A stretch of DNA of 64,000 nt, taken from contig NZ_CP101416.1 in assembly GCF_027942295.1 (NCBI RefSeq), forward strand, positions 124,001 through 188,000. Direction: 5' to 3'. This stretch comes from Pseudanabaena sp. Chao 1811 (GTDB lineage: Bacteria > Cyanobacteriota > Cyanobacteriia > Pseudanabaenales > Pseudanabaenaceae). The notes beneath the pieces are model-generated. The model saw only the letters and a program-made list of their open reading frames with translations, had not been told where the DNA came from and made no database searches. Below, one piece after another: positions 1 to 9,253 of this stretch. The first letter of the stretch is position 1; each line of letters starts with the position of its first letter. Position numbers and translations under genes: made by a program.

Positions 1-675
1 GTAGATATTGCAGAAACTATAGAAACCAAAACTTCCTTATCTACGGAACTAGAAGCGACCGAATCTCCTGCGATAGAGTCAACAGAAAATATTGAGGAAG
101 AATCGATTGCAGACAATATTGCCGAAAATAATACAGAACACGGAAATGAATCAACATCTGAGGTAGAAATTAGCACTCTAGCAATAGGACAGGAGAAGGA
201 AGAAATAAAAGATGTAGATGAGAGACCAGAAGAGTTAGCTCCATCAGATCAAGAGAAACTTTCTCAAGCGGATTTAGAAACCTCAAGACCTGATATTTAC
301 GACGAAGAGCGCGACCCTGCCATAGAACCGCAATTTATGGAAACGATTTTAGCGATCGCAGGTAATGACAGTAAGGGCATCAATTTCTTGTTAAATGTAA
401 TTGATAGCTATTTAGAAGAAACTCCAAAGCTGGTGCAAGCCATTGACAAGGCAATCGCCCTCAATGATCATCCACGCCTATTGCAAATATTGAATACATT
501 GCGCTCAAGTAGTGACTATATCGGTGCATTGCCCCTATCCTATCAATGTCGCCAGCTTGAATCGGCGGTGAGAGCTAATTATGTGGTGTTGATTTATGCT
601 TGCCTATCACAGGTAGCGATCGAAGCTCAAAGGGCTACTGAAGCATTAAGAATCGAGCGATCGCGCTATGTTTAG
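1..675 (+). CDS. C-terminal part of an acidic protein with a degenerate HPt-like domain (5' end outside window)
   Basis: The frame is open from base 1, so the gene starts before the window. The first 110 codons or so are a low-complexity linker very rich in Glu, Ser and Thr. From about base 337 a helical region resembles a histidine phosphotransfer (HPt) domain: the stretch NTLRSSSDYIGALPLSYQC matches the HPt core pattern H-T-L-K-S-S-S-x-x-L-G-A. The phosphorylatable His is replaced by Asn (codon 493-495), so the domain should not carry phosphate through that residue. HPt domains normally relay phosphate between a hybrid kinase and a response regulator. Here a binding or pseudo-HPt role is more likely. 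The N-terminal architecture cannot be seen. A Ser/Thr kinase gene follows after 84 bp on the same strand. Confidence 0.65.
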   Translation, partial: VDIAETIETKTSLSTELEATESPAIESTENIEEESIADNIAENNTEHGNESTSEVEISTLAIGQEKEEIKDVDERPEELAPSDQEKLSQADLETSRPDIYDEERDPAIEPQFMETILAIAGNDSKGINFLLNVIDSYLEETPKLVQAIDKAIALNDHPRLLQILNTLRSSSDYIGALPLSYQCRQLESAVRANYVVLIYACLSQVAIEAQRATEALRIERSRYV

Positions 676-759
676 GCATAGACATTATCAATCAAATATA
701 GCTCTGGTGCTTTAGGGCAAAGCATTGTAAGGTTGCATTGTGGACTCATACAAAACTGC

Positions 760-2400
760 ATGATTGATACTGTAATTAGTCAGCGATATCAAATCATCCA
801 AAACCTTGGCAGTGGAGGGTTTGGACAAACATTTTTAGCTAAAGACCTGCAACTACCCGATCATCCCAAATGTGTAGTCAAACGCTTAAAACCTGCAACT
901 AGCGATGCCAATATCTTGCAAATTGCGAGTCGTCTTTTTGAGTCAGAAGCGCGAATTCTACACAAGTTAGGCAGTCATGATCGCATTCCGCGATTGCTGG
1001 CTCATTTTGAAGAAGCCCATGAATTTTATCTAGTCCAAGAGTTAATTGATGGCTATGAACTGACCAATGAATTAATCGCCACAGAACGCTCGGAAGATGG
1101 TTATCCTGTGGGGCGAATGAATGAAGCACAGGCGATCGCTTTTTTATTAGATGTACTAGAAATTTTAGTTTTTGTACATCAACAGGGAGCTATTCATCGT
1201 GATATTAAACCTGCGAATTTAATGCGGCGGCGATCCGATGGCAAATTAGTTCTGATTGATTTTGGGGCAGTCAAACAAGTGGAGACGGCAACGGTGATCG
1301 CTTCGACGGTGGCGATTGGCACTGATGGCTATATGCCCAACGAGCAAGCGATCGGCAAGCCCCGCCCCTGTAGCGATCTCTATGCCGTAGGAGTAATCGC
1401 GATCCAAGGTTTGACAGGAGTTCCCCCCAGTTTATTGTCAGAAGACATGGAGACAGGTGAACTGGCATGGCGACAATCTCCCCCCTATGCAGCGACAAAA
1501 TATCGCACCCAGATTAGTGATGAGTTGGCGAGAGTAATCACCAAACTCGTAAAATATGACTTTCGCGATCGCTACCAGTCTGCTGCCGAAGCATTAGCAG
1601 ATATCCAAAATTTGTATATACCAATCGCACCAACCATTCTATCTAAACCTATTCAAATCAGTACTTCAACAAATACTCAAGATTTAACGGCGATCGCGAG
1701 GTTGAGCGATGAGGTGAAACCAACCGTTGCCCCCAGAGATCATCTGCCATCCAAGCCCAAAAATTGGCTAGTAATTGGGGCGATCGCCTTAGTATCAGGA
1801 ATTATGGCTACGGGTGCAGTTATCTTCTTCCGTCCATCACCTACCCCAAAAAGTGAAGTCAATATCAGTGCTATTTCCCCTAGTCCCCAATATTTGTTTT
1901 TGTCAGAACGGGAGATTGCCGATCAGGATTTGATCAATAAGAGTGCATTTGAGCTAGACATCATGCGTAATGAAGTGTTTGCGAGGTATGGTCGTCGCTT
2001 TCAAGATCCTGAATTGCAAGCCTATTTTAGTAAACAGCCTTGGTATAACCCCACATACCAACCCAACCAATTTCCTGAAGATCTCCTAACACCGATTGAG
2101 ATCAAGAATGTTACATATATTCGTGATTTTCAAGCTCGTAACAGTCGAAATGTAAACTTATCAAATCCTAGCTCTAATAATCTCCAAGAAGCTAAGTGTG
2201 ACTATAGTAAACGCATAATTTCTGACCCCAACCCACCCATTAATGTCCGCACAGGTGCAGGCAAAGACTATGCGATCGTGGGGACTCTCGATAATGGCAT
2301 ACAAATCACGGTTAAGGTTGAAAAGCAAGGCTGGCTACAAATTTCTACTCCAATCGAAGGTTGGGTTGCTGCCAATCGCACCAAGCCTCTATGTCTTTAA
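760..2400 (+). CDS. Serine/threonine protein kinase with YARHG and SH3b domains
   Basis: This is a Hanks-type kinase (546 aa). The N-terminal catalytic domain has a glycine loop (LGSGGFGQTF), Lys41, the HRD loop with Asp148 (HRDIKPAN) and DFG with Asp167, so it should be active. One transmembrane helix lies near residues 335-357. Outside it are a YARHG domain from about residue 400 (RNEVFARYGRRF) and a bacterial SH3 domain at about 490-540 (NVRTGAGKDYAIVGTL). The layout fits a membrane receptor kinase sensing the cell envelope, with its kinase domain in the cytoplasm. A TTG at 733 is in frame, but the ATG at 760 puts the protein start just before the kinase fold. It is paralogous to the WD40 kinase at 60484, from which it differs outside the catalytic domain. 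Its substrate is unknown. Confidence 0.9.
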   Translation: MIDTVISQRYQIIQNLGSGGFGQTFLAKDLQLPDHPKCVVKRLKPATSDANILQIASRLFESEARILHKLGSHDRIPRLLAHFEEAHEFYLVQELIDGYELTNELIATERSEDGYPVGRMNEAQAIAFLLDVLEILVFVHQQGAIHRDIKPANLMRRRSDGKLVLIDFGAVKQVETATVIASTVAIGTDGYMPNEQAIGKPRPCSDLYAVGVIAIQGLTGVPPSLLSEDMETGELAWRQSPPYAATKYRTQISDELARVITKLVKYDFRDRYQSAAEALADIQNLYIPIAPTILSKPIQISTSTNTQDLTAIARLSDEVKPTVAPRDHLPSKPKNWLVIGAIALVSGIMATGAVIFFRPSPTPKSEVNISAISPSPQYLFLSEREIADQDLINKSAFELDIMRNEVFARYGRRFQDPELQAYFSKQPWYNPTYQPNQFPEDLLTPIEIKNVTYIRDFQARNSRNVNLSNPSSNNLQEAKCDYSKRIISDPNPPINVRTGAGKDYAIVGTLDNGIQITVKVEKQGWLQISTPIEGWVAANRTKPLCL

Positions 2401-2405
2401 AGCCC

Positions 2406-2484
2406 GATTTTCATTTTTCCTAAGGCAAAAGGAGGGGCGGTGCTTTGCGCCGCCCCTCCTTACCTATTTAGCAAAATGAAAATT
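2406..2484. terminator. Nested hairpin after the kinase gene
   Basis: A perfect GC-rich inner stem (2431-2460, arms GGAGGGGCGG and CCGCCCCTCC) sits inside AT-rich outer arms (attttcatttt and aaaatgaaaat). It starts 6 bp after the stop codon. It probably ends transcription and belongs to the hairpin family seen throughout this window. The remaining bases to 2664 show no gene. Confidence 0.6.
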
Positions 2485-2664
2485 CCTATACGCCTGAGTG
2501 CGAATCGCTGTAAAATTCAACTTAGTTAAAGATGTTAAGTAGTTCAGCATAGTTAAAATCTAAAATCAGAGCCTTGACCAACCGCTAGGCATGGGGCAAA
2601 GGCTTCTAGAATTTAAGGCTTAGCTACTTACCATCCTTTACTTGCCATTTACTACATTGATGTT

Positions 2665-3093
2665 GTGACAGAAATTTCTGATTGGAGCGATCTTGAAACT
2701 CAACTCCAAGAAACTAGAGAATCCTTAGAAGAAATCGAGCAACGCCTGCATCAGGTTCGTCGCGACCTGCAAGAAAAGCAGGAACTGCAAGCACAACAGG
2801 AACAAATCAGATCGCAAATTCAAGAAATTGCTGGAGATCGCCCTCGGAGAAATAAGAATTCCAAAATTCGCCGCAAGCCGAACTCAAGTACTGGACAGTC
2901 GCTATCAAATCCTCTCCAAGAATCTCTACAGCAACAACTCCAGCAAATTAGCGATCGCCTCGAACAAATCGAAGCGGATCTAGAAAGTCGGCTGATTTCA
3001 TGGAGCAGTTTACATGAATCTTTCTGGCAAGTCGTTCGTTTTGTCGGCATCGGCATAGTTATCGGCGTAATTTTAAGAGGTTGTGCTGGCTAA
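2665..3093 (+). CDS. Coiled-coil protein with C-terminal membrane anchor
   Basis: The 142-aa protein starts at GTG. Residues about 8-55 and 85-112 are Gln/Glu/Leu-rich heptads (for example LEEIEQRLHQVRRDLQEK), predicting two coiled coils joined by a basic linker (PRRNKNSKIRRKP). The C-terminus is one hydrophobic helix (VVRFVGIGIVIGVILRG), so it is a tail-anchored membrane protein. I do not recognise a named family. No catalytic motif is visible. It stands alone between the kinase and the Spy-like gene. Confidence 0.6.
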   Translation: MTEISDWSDLETQLQETRESLEEIEQRLHQVRRDLQEKQELQAQQEQIRSQIQEIAGDRPRRNKNSKIRRKPNSSTGQSLSNPLQESLQQQLQQISDRLEQIEADLESRLISWSSLHESFWQVVRFVGIGIVIGVILRGCAG

Positions 3094-3196
3094 ATTACGC
3101 ACAGGGCTTTTTTAAATTTCTTTTGAACCTTTTGATCACCACGCTTGTCCAAACCCTCGTACAGATAATTAAGCCTTCCAGAAAGGGGAAAAACAA

Positions 3197-3667
3197 ATGT
3201 TTCGTGATATCAAAAAAGTTTTAGCGATCACCTGTGTAAGTATGGCAGTTGGCGCAGCAACAATTCCTAGCATTGTTTCGGCACAAGATTCTACTCAAAG
3301 CCCAACTACAACCAGTACCGCAAAACGCAAGCCTCATCAAGGTGAAGGCTGGAAAAAGCTAAACTTGACCGATGCTCAGAAAGCCCAAATCAAGACCATT
3401 CATGAGAATGCCAAAACGCGCCGTCAAAGTGTATTCACTCCTGAACAACGCGCAATTATGGAACAAGCTCGTCAGTCTGGCGATCGCAAGGGTGTCCGTA
3501 AGTCGCTGAACCTAACCGATGCTCAAAAGCAACAGTTAAAAGCGATCATGCAAGATACCAAGTCACAAGTACAGAGTGTATTGACTCCTGAACAGAAGCA
3601 ACAACTTGAACAAATGCAGCAACAACGGAAAGAGCGCCGCAATGCAAGACAAGGAACTCCTCGCTAG
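3197..3667 (+). CDS. Spy/CpxP-like periplasmic LTxxQ protein
   Basis: The 156-aa protein has a typical signal peptide (MFRDIKKVLAITCVSMAVGA, cleavage expected near SAQD). Two copies of the motif LNLTDAQKxQ (near residues 53 and 105) match the LTxxQ motif of the Spy/CpxP family. These are small helical periplasmic proteins that bind unfolded proteins or sense envelope stress. The mature part is very basic and Gln-rich. A purine-rich ribosome site (gaaagggg) lies 8 bp before the ATG. An envelope-stress or chaperone role is inferred from the motif only. Confidence 0.7.
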   Translation: MFRDIKKVLAITCVSMAVGAATIPSIVSAQDSTQSPTTTSTAKRKPHQGEGWKKLNLTDAQKAQIKTIHENAKTRRQSVFTPEQRAIMEQARQSGDRKGVRKSLNLTDAQKQQLKAIMQDTKSQVQSVLTPEQKQQLEQMQQQRKERRNARQGTPR

Positions 3668-3732
3668 TTGTTTCTGATTTATCGTGCTTTAGAGCTTATT
3701 TGAGAAGTATCCTATTTAGCATAAATTTCTGC

Positions 3733-3816
3733 TTTTACCCCCCCCTTAATCCCCCCTTACAAAGGGGGGAAACTCAAATTCTCCCCCTTTGTAAGGGGGA
3801 GTTAGAGGGGGTAAAA
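3733..3816. repeat. C-rich/G-rich palindromic intergenic repeat
   Basis: Two facing hairpins are built from runs of C and G (cccccttaatcccccc / ggggggaaa and ctcccccttt / aaggggga), with the outer arms tttaccccc and gggggtaaa. The core resembles the composite repeat at 62535-62690. It lies between convergent genes. Confidence 0.65.
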
Positions 3817-3833
3817 ACTCTCAAACATTCTAT

Positions 3834-3866
3834 AGAGAAAGGCGGCGCATTGCGCCGCCTTTCTCT
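3834..3866. terminator. Perfect hairpin at the 3' end of radC
   Basis: An inverted repeat with arms agagaaaggcggcgca and tgcgccgcctttctct. It overlaps the last bases of radC (stop codon 3865-3867), so it probably terminates radC and possibly the convergent Spy-like gene. Confidence 0.6.
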
Positions 3867-4599
3867 ATTCTGATTGTGGAACTTCTTTCCATAATGTCGA
3901 AAGTTCACGAATACTAGAAAAGGTTCCATTGCCTAAAATTAAATGATCTAAGAGAGGAAGACTCAACATTCTTGCTGCTTCCAGTAATTGGCGCGTGAGC
4001 TTGATATCTTCAGGACTTGGTGTTGTATTGCCCGATGGATGATTGTGCGCCACGATGAGCCTGACTGCACCACTTTTTAAAACCTCGCGGAAAATATCAC
4101 GGGGATGGGCAAGCGTTTCTGTTGCCGTACCAATCGTGATGATCCGTTGGGCGATGATCCGATTTTTGTTGTCGAGCATGACTACTGCTAGACGCTCTTG
4201 GGGTTGCCACATCAGATCTTGGCTAAGGGCAGCAGCCGCGATCGCAGGTTCCGTAACTTCAGTTAAATCAGGTAACTTCGCATAAAGGGCGCGTTTACCC
4301 AATTCGATCGCTGCCAAAATTGCCGTTGCTTTAGCAGGACCTACCCCCTCAATTTGCATCAATTCCTCTGGAGACACAGTTTGCAACGCTGCCACAGGAT
4401 CACTATTCCGATCTTTACCGATGGTTTGCAGGATTAGCTGTCCTAGCCCCACAGCAGAGAGTTTGCCTGCCCCCTGTCCTGTACCTAAGAGAATGGCGAT
4501 TAATTCGGCATTGGATAGACTGCGAACTCCCTGACTGAGCAATCTCTCGCGGGGGCGATCACTTTCAGCCATATCTACTATCCGCAGAGAATAAGTCAT
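3865..4599 (-). CDS. radC: RadC family protein (JAB/MPN metal-binding domain)
   Basis: The 244-aa protein has the usual RadC layout: an N-terminal helix-hairpin-helix region ([19 protein letters not shown], about residues 78-96) and a C-terminal JAB/MPN domain with the metal motif H185-N-H187-P-S-G-N, followed by the acidic SPEDIKLT stretch. The family was first linked to DNA repair, but its biochemical role is unresolved. The JAB fold suggests a metal-dependent hydrolase. Length and motifs are complete. It is a single gene convergent with the Spy-like gene. Confidence 0.92.
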   Translation of the reverse strand: MTYSLRIVDMAESDRPRERLLSQGVRSLSNAELIAILLGTGQGAGKLSAVGLGQLILQTIGKDRNSDPVAALQTVSPEELMQIEGVGPAKATAILAAIELGKRALYAKLPDLTEVTEPAIAAAALSQDLMWQPQERLAVVMLDNKNRIIAQRIITIGTATETLAHPRDIFREVLKSGAVRLIVAHNHPSGNTTPSPEDIKLTRQLLEAARMLSLPLLDHLILGNGTFSSIRELSTLWKEVPQSE

Positions 4600-4676
4600 T
4601 TAAAGTCCCACCCAGAAACTATAAAAATCTTGCCCAATTATTGTTGAAAATGTTGCAAAGCAACATTTTCATATTT

Positions 4677-6296
4677 TTAAGAACTCCAGAAATAAGCGCA
4701 GAGATATTCCGTTAAAGTTACTACTGGTAAGCCCACTCTTTGAGCATCAAAACTAGAAATTTGTGGTTGTAAAATAGCCTTACATTGAGGCAAAAACTTC
4801 TGTTTATCTAGAGTCTTGGTCTTCAACTGTTTTAGTTGGTTTACTACATTAGGACTCACATTAGCGATTACCGACTCCGCTCTTTGCTGGATTTCTACCC
4901 ATTTGCTAATTTGCACTAATTCCGCACGATAGGTTTTGAGGTACTTTTGAGCATCCGCATATAGTAGAGAGTCTGTCGGAACCTCTTCCAATAGTTGGAT
5001 CGCTTGTTGTCGCTTTTCTTGGGCAGATTTCCAGATCGTGGACTTGTGCGGTGGATTTTGGACTAACTTCGCGGCTTCAACTGTACCACTGCGAGCCGAC
5101 TCCAATTTCTTATTAGCCCCTTGTTCCAGATTCAGTTTGCGATCAAAATCTTCGAGTTTTGCCCGCAAAGTGGTTAGCTCGGTCTGAGCATCGGTGTACA
5201 ACGAAGCAGGGCGATCGGGAATACTCTCCAATTGAGAAATATTAGCCTGCAACTGATTACGAGTTTCCGCAAGGGATTCTAGTTTTGTAACAGTTTTAGG
5301 ATTGAGATTTTGACTATTCAAGTCACGGGCATCCGCGATATATTTTTGCTGAACTGAACGATCCCATAATAACCAACCACAAATCCCCAAGATGCCGATC
5401 GCTACTACGGCAAAAGCTCCTGACAGAAGCAAAGAATTTTTACTGGGAGAAGCTGATTTTTTGGGATCAGGTTGGATTTCGGAATTATCATCAACCTTAA
5501 AGTTGCGTCGGGTAGGAGGCAATGGTGGTGGTGGCAATGGCATAGGCATCGCCAAGGTTGTTTGATCTAAACTAAGGTCATCATCGTTCCAAGCATTTTT
5601 ATCTATAGGAGTAGGCGATCGATGATTAGACGATGGGCTACTTAATTCAAAGGGATCTGGCTCAAGATGATCTGCGTCTAGACTATCTAAGTCAAAGCTA
5701 TTTTGCTTTTGCTGGAGATTATTTATTTCAAACCCACTTAAATCTAAATCACCGAAATCAAAGTTCTCAGACTTACCATTACCATTTTTGTGATTGCTGG
5801 TGTGATTGCCAGTGTGGTTACTAGAGTTATTATCACCAGTTTTTAGGGATGCTCTTCTGAGGTCATTTTCGATGCTTTGCTTAAAGCTATCAAAGGTATC
5901 AGGATTCAAATCAAAACTATCAGTCTGGATTTCAGTTTCATTGCTTTCCATCGGGAAGTTTAAACTCCCTAGCTCCGCAATTTCGCTTAGGTCTTCTAAA
6001 TCTTCAAGGTCAAGCTCAATCAATGGCAAGGGCGGTTTAATATCACCTGTCTTTTGCCATTCAGGATGTTTCGCGCCAGCCAGTCTGCCATAGAGAACAA
6101 AACTACTTGCTCCCTCGATCGCCATCTTATCAATACGGCTTTTCACAATATCATAGAGAGATGCGTAGTCAATCTTATCTCCCTCAGCTCTGGTGATCAG
6201 AACATGTAGCTGAGATTCCTTGCGGCGGATTTGGGTTTTTACCTTATAGTTTTGAAGGTCTGCCTGTATCGCACTGAGAATGCTAGCCTCATCCAT
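4677..6296 (-). CDS. Hypothetical single-pass membrane protein with acidic linker and coiled coil
   Basis: The 539-aa protein starts at an ATG (6294-6296) with a good ribosome site (aagga) 5 bp upstream; an in-frame GTG at 6329 is less likely. Residues 1-85 form a compact domain (starting MDEASILSAIQADLQ). Residues about 90-280 are an acidic, Asp/Ser/Asn-rich linker with a proline run (MPLPPPPLPP). One transmembrane helix follows (LLLSGAFAVVAIGILGICGW), then about 220 residues of coiled coil and helical repeats. I do not recognise a named family. It is divergent from nblS with 81 bp between the starts, so the two promoters must be interleaved. Confidence 0.7.
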   Translation of the reverse strand: MDEASILSAIQADLQNYKVKTQIRRKESQLHVLITRAEGDKIDYASLYDIVKSRIDKMAIEGASSFVLYGRLAGAKHPEWQKTGDIKPPLPLIELDLEDLEDLSEIAELGSLNFPMESNETEIQTDSFDLNPDTFDSFKQSIENDLRRASLKTGDNNSSNHTGNHTSNHKNGNGKSENFDFGDLDLSGFEINNLQQKQNSFDLDSLDADHLEPDPFELSSPSSNHRSPTPIDKNAWNDDDLSLDQTTLAMPMPLPPPPLPPTRRNFKVDDNSEIQPDPKKSASPSKNSLLLSGAFAVVAIGILGICGWLLWDRSVQQKYIADARDLNSQNLNPKTVTKLESLAETRNQLQANISQLESIPDRPASLYTDAQTELTTLRAKLEDFDRKLNLEQGANKKLESARSGTVEAAKLVQNPPHKSTIWKSAQEKRQQAIQLLEEVPTDSLLYADAQKYLKTYRAELVQISKWVEIQQRAESVIANVSPNVVNQLKQLKTKTLDKQKFLPQCKAILQPQISSFDAQRVGLPVVTLTEYLCAYFWSS

Positions 6297-6377
6297 CTTG
6301 AGATCCTTACCCTTGCGTTTCGATCGCACATATTAAACGAAAAGCTATACAAATATCTAACAAATGCCTACAAAAAG

Positions 6378-8354
6378 ATGAACTTTTTGCTTCAAATTTA
6401 CAATACATCCCGACGTTGGTGGACAGAGTTTTCACTCCAAACGAAGCTAATGGCTCTGATTACGCTGCTAGTGTCTTTGCTAATGAGTGCAGTCACATTT
6501 TGGGCAGTCAACGATATTCAGACCGATGCTCGCCTCAATGATACGCGCTTTGGCAAAGACTTGGGATTGCTACTTGCTGCTAATGTTGCCCCTTTAGTTG
6601 CGAAAAATGATCTAGAGGAAGTAACACGCCTATCTAAAGAATTTTACGATAGTAGCTCTAGCATTCGCTACATTCTCTATGCTGATCCCGATGGTGAAAT
6701 TTTTTACGGTATCCCATTTAATTCCAATGAGGTACAAAATTCGCTGAGCATCAGGCGGCGGATTCAGTTACCCGAAGATCCGATGTCGCGCCCCGATCGC
6801 CCTTTGGTTCGCCAGCATATTACGCCACAGGGGGAAGTAACAGATGTGTTTGTGAATTTACAACATGATGGTAAATCACTAGGAATTATTGCGATCGGGA
6901 TTAATCCTAATCCGACGGCAGTTGCCTCTTCGGGACTGACTTTAGATGTGACCACAGCTGTCTTTGTGTCGATTTGGGCAATGGTGATTTTGGGGGCTGC
7001 CTCGAATGCGGTGACAATTACGCGACCACTGCGGGAACTAGTGGCTGGGGTACAAAATATTGCCAGTGGTAATTTTAAGCAACGTATTGATCTGCCTTTT
7101 GGGGGTGAATTAGGGGAATTGATTCGTAGTTTTAATGAGATGGCTCAAAGGCTCAAAACCTATGAAGAACAGAACATTGAGGAGTTAACGGCTCAAAAGG
7201 CAAAGCTGGAAACCTTGGTATCGACGATCGCTGATGGGGCATTATTACTCGACTCAGATATGCGAATTGTCCTCGCTAACCCTGCGGCAATTAAAATCAT
7301 GGGCTGGGAGCAGGATGCAGAAACCAGTAGCTGGAAAGGTAAAAGTATCTTAAATATTTTGCCAGAGCGACTCAGTGAAGAATTAGGACGATCGCTGATG
7401 CAAATTGCCACAGGCGATCGCGAAGGCGGCGAATTTCGGATCATGGCATCGGGTGATAAGGGGGACTCGGTGCTAGCCCATGCCTTTAGAATCTGGATTA
7501 CTAGCGTACTTAGCTCCAGCAACGAGATTAAGGGGATTGCGATCACGATCCAAGACATTACCCGTGAGGTGGAGCTAAATGCTGCCCAGAGTCGCTTTAT
7601 TAGCAATGTCAGCCATGAGTTACGCACACCATTATTTAATATCAAGTCCTTTATTGAGACTTTGCATGAATATGGCGATGAGTTAAGCGATGAACAGAAA
7701 AAAGAATTTCTCGGTACGGCAAATAATGAAACCGATCGCCTGACGCGCCTTGTCAATGATGTACTGGATCTCTCGCGCCTCGAGTCGGGTCGTCAATATC
7801 ATTTCTCGGCGATCGATCTATCCGAAACCATCGAACAAACTGTACGCACCTATAAGCTCAATGCTTCCTCTAAGGGTATTGATCTGCTCCATGAGATTGC
7901 GCCAAATCTAGAAAGAATTTGGGGTAATTATGATTTGATTTTGCAGGTGTTATCTAACCTCGTTGGTAATGCGCTCAAATTCACTGAAGCTGGGGGTAAA
8001 GTCACGATCCGTATTTATCCTTGGCAAGACCAAACCACCACCCATCCCCATCGCATTGTCAATTATGTGCGGGTCGAAGTCGAAGATACAGGTTGTGGTA
8101 TTCCTGCCGAAGATTGCGATCGCGTATTTGATCGCTTTTACCGCGTCGAGGATAAAGTGCATACCCTTGAAGGTACTGGCTTAGGTCTATCGATTGTCCG
8201 TAACATCATCGAAAAACACCATAGTACGATCCACATTAAGAGTGAGGTTGGTGTGGGTACGACGTTCTGGTTTGACTTGAGTGTGTATCAAGATCGTTGT
8301 GAGTTACCAGTAGCTGGCGCGATCTCTACACCAGTTCAAGCAATGACGGTTTAA
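6378..8354 (+). CDS. nblS: NblS/Hik33-type sensor histidine kinase
   Basis: The 658-aa membrane kinase has a first transmembrane helix near residues 24-45, a short periplasmic domain, a second helix near 190-215, a HAMP domain, a PAS domain (about 275-385), HisKA with His413 in the motif SHELRTPLFNIKSFIETL, and an HATPase_c domain with VGNALKF, DTGCGIP and GTGLGLSIV. The order, length and the particular H-box sequence match NblS (DspA/Hik33), the conserved cyanobacterial kinase for high light, cold, osmotic and nutrient stress. I chose the ATG at 6378 because the open frame upstream (from 6231) overlaps the divergent neighbour and lacks the membrane helix. Its response regulator is not in this window. 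Confidence 0.88.
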   Translation: MNFLLQIYNTSRRWWTEFSLQTKLMALITLLVSLLMSAVTFWAVNDIQTDARLNDTRFGKDLGLLLAANVAPLVAKNDLEEVTRLSKEFYDSSSSIRYILYADPDGEIFYGIPFNSNEVQNSLSIRRRIQLPEDPMSRPDRPLVRQHITPQGEVTDVFVNLQHDGKSLGIIAIGINPNPTAVASSGLTLDVTTAVFVSIWAMVILGAASNAVTITRPLRELVAGVQNIASGNFKQRIDLPFGGELGELIRSFNEMAQRLKTYEEQNIEELTAQKAKLETLVSTIADGALLLDSDMRIVLANPAAIKIMGWEQDAETSSWKGKSILNILPERLSEELGRSLMQIATGDREGGEFRIMASGDKGDSVLAHAFRIWITSVLSSSNEIKGIAITIQDITREVELNAAQSRFISNVSHELRTPLFNIKSFIETLHEYGDELSDEQKKEFLGTANNETDRLTRLVNDVLDLSRLESGRQYHFSAIDLSETIEQTVRTYKLNASSKGIDLLHEIAPNLERIWGNYDLILQVLSNLVGNALKFTEAGGKVTIRIYPWQDQTTTHPHRIVNYVRVEVEDTGCGIPAEDCDRVFDRFYRVEDKVHTLEGTGLGLSIVRNIIEKHHSTIHIKSEVGVGTTFWFDLSVYQDRCELPVAGAISTPVQAMTV

Positions 8355-8366
8355 TACAGTTGAACG

Positions 8367-9209
8367 ATGTATGACAACACCTGTAAATTTTTAGTCGAAA
8401 ATTTCCCCACCGACTTTGCCAGTTGGCTCTTGGGGAAGCCGATCCCACTGACGAAACTGGAACCATCGGAGCTATCCGCCGATCCGATCCGTGCTGATTC
8501 CGTAATTCTTTTGGAATCAGCAGAAGTGATCATGCATCTAGAATTTCAAACCAAAACCGATGACACAATGGCTTATCGGATGGCTAATTACTACTTGCGG
8601 CTCTATGGCAAATATCCCACTAAGGATATTCATCAAACTGTCATCTACTTAAGAGAAACAGGGTCATCACTTGCCTATCAATCAAGCTTTAACACTAAAA
8701 AGTTAAATCACGAATTTAATGTCATTCGTCTTTGGGAGCAACCTACAGAAATTTTTCGACAGTATCAAGGACTGTTGCCTCTGGCAGTTTTAACAAAAAC
8801 AGGCGATCGCACGGAAACCTTAAGATAAGTTGCCCAACTAATTAATAATATTGATGATAAAAAAGTTAAAAGTAATGTCGCTGCTGCCACAGCAATTATC
8901 TCTGGGTTAGCATTAGATCATGAAGTAATTCAACGATTACTCAGGAGTGAGATCATGGAAGAGTCAGTAGTCTATCAAGAAATTTTGCGCGAAGGTTTAG
9001 CTAAAGGCAAAGCTGAGGGTTTAGCTAAAGGCAAAGCTGAGGGTTTAGCTAAGGGCAAGGTTGAAGCGACTAACCAAATTGCGCTCAATATGTTGCGTTC
9101 TAATATGTCTCCAGATTTAGTGGCTCAGTTAACTGGGCTAACCCTAAAACAAATCCAAAAACTACAAAAAATTGCGACAAAGCAGTCTAGTACAAGAAAA
9201 TCATCTTAA
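8367..9209 (+). pseudogene. Rpn/PD-(D/E)XK-type nuclease gene broken by one in-frame stop
   Basis: The first part (MYDNTCKFLVENFPTDFASW onward) and the last part (MEESVVYQEILREGLAKGK) are in the same frame, separated by a single TAA at 8826-8828. Translation continues through the gap without another stop (VAQLINNIDDKK then LRSEIMEES), so one base change in a CAA (Gln) or similar codon explains the break. The protein resembles the cyanobacterial Rpn family of recombination-promoting nucleases, with the expected D...E-x-Q pattern (LESAEVIMHLEFQTK). The tail carries Gly-Leu-Ala-Lys-Gly-Lys-Ala-Glu repeats. It may still give a 153-aa nuclease-domain fragment. It lies 13 bp after nblS, at the edge of an accessory patch. 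Confidence 0.8.
8994..9065 (+). repeat. Three tandem 24-bp coding repeats
   Basis: Three consecutive 24-mers (ggtttagctaaaggcaaagc + tgag) encode GLAKGKAE. The first two copies are identical and the third has four changes. They lie in the charged C-terminal tail of the broken Rpn-type gene. Such repeats expand and contract by slippage. Confidence 0.85.
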
Positions 9210-9253
9210 TGAAGTAATTAACTCACGCCAGTATAGAAACACCTAGCAAAATC

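Noticed and set aside
733-759. TTG start for the first kinase
   Set aside because: The ATG at 760 is nine codons later and places the start just before the kinase fold; no ribosome site favours the TTG.
6231-6377. N-terminal extension of nblS
   Set aside because: It overlaps the divergent gene and lacks similarity to the family; the ATG at 6378 leads into the first membrane helix.
8994-9065. Short tandem repeats as a possible CRISPR
   Set aside because: The 24-mers are contiguous with no spacers and lie in a reading frame coding for a Lys/Ala/Glu tail.
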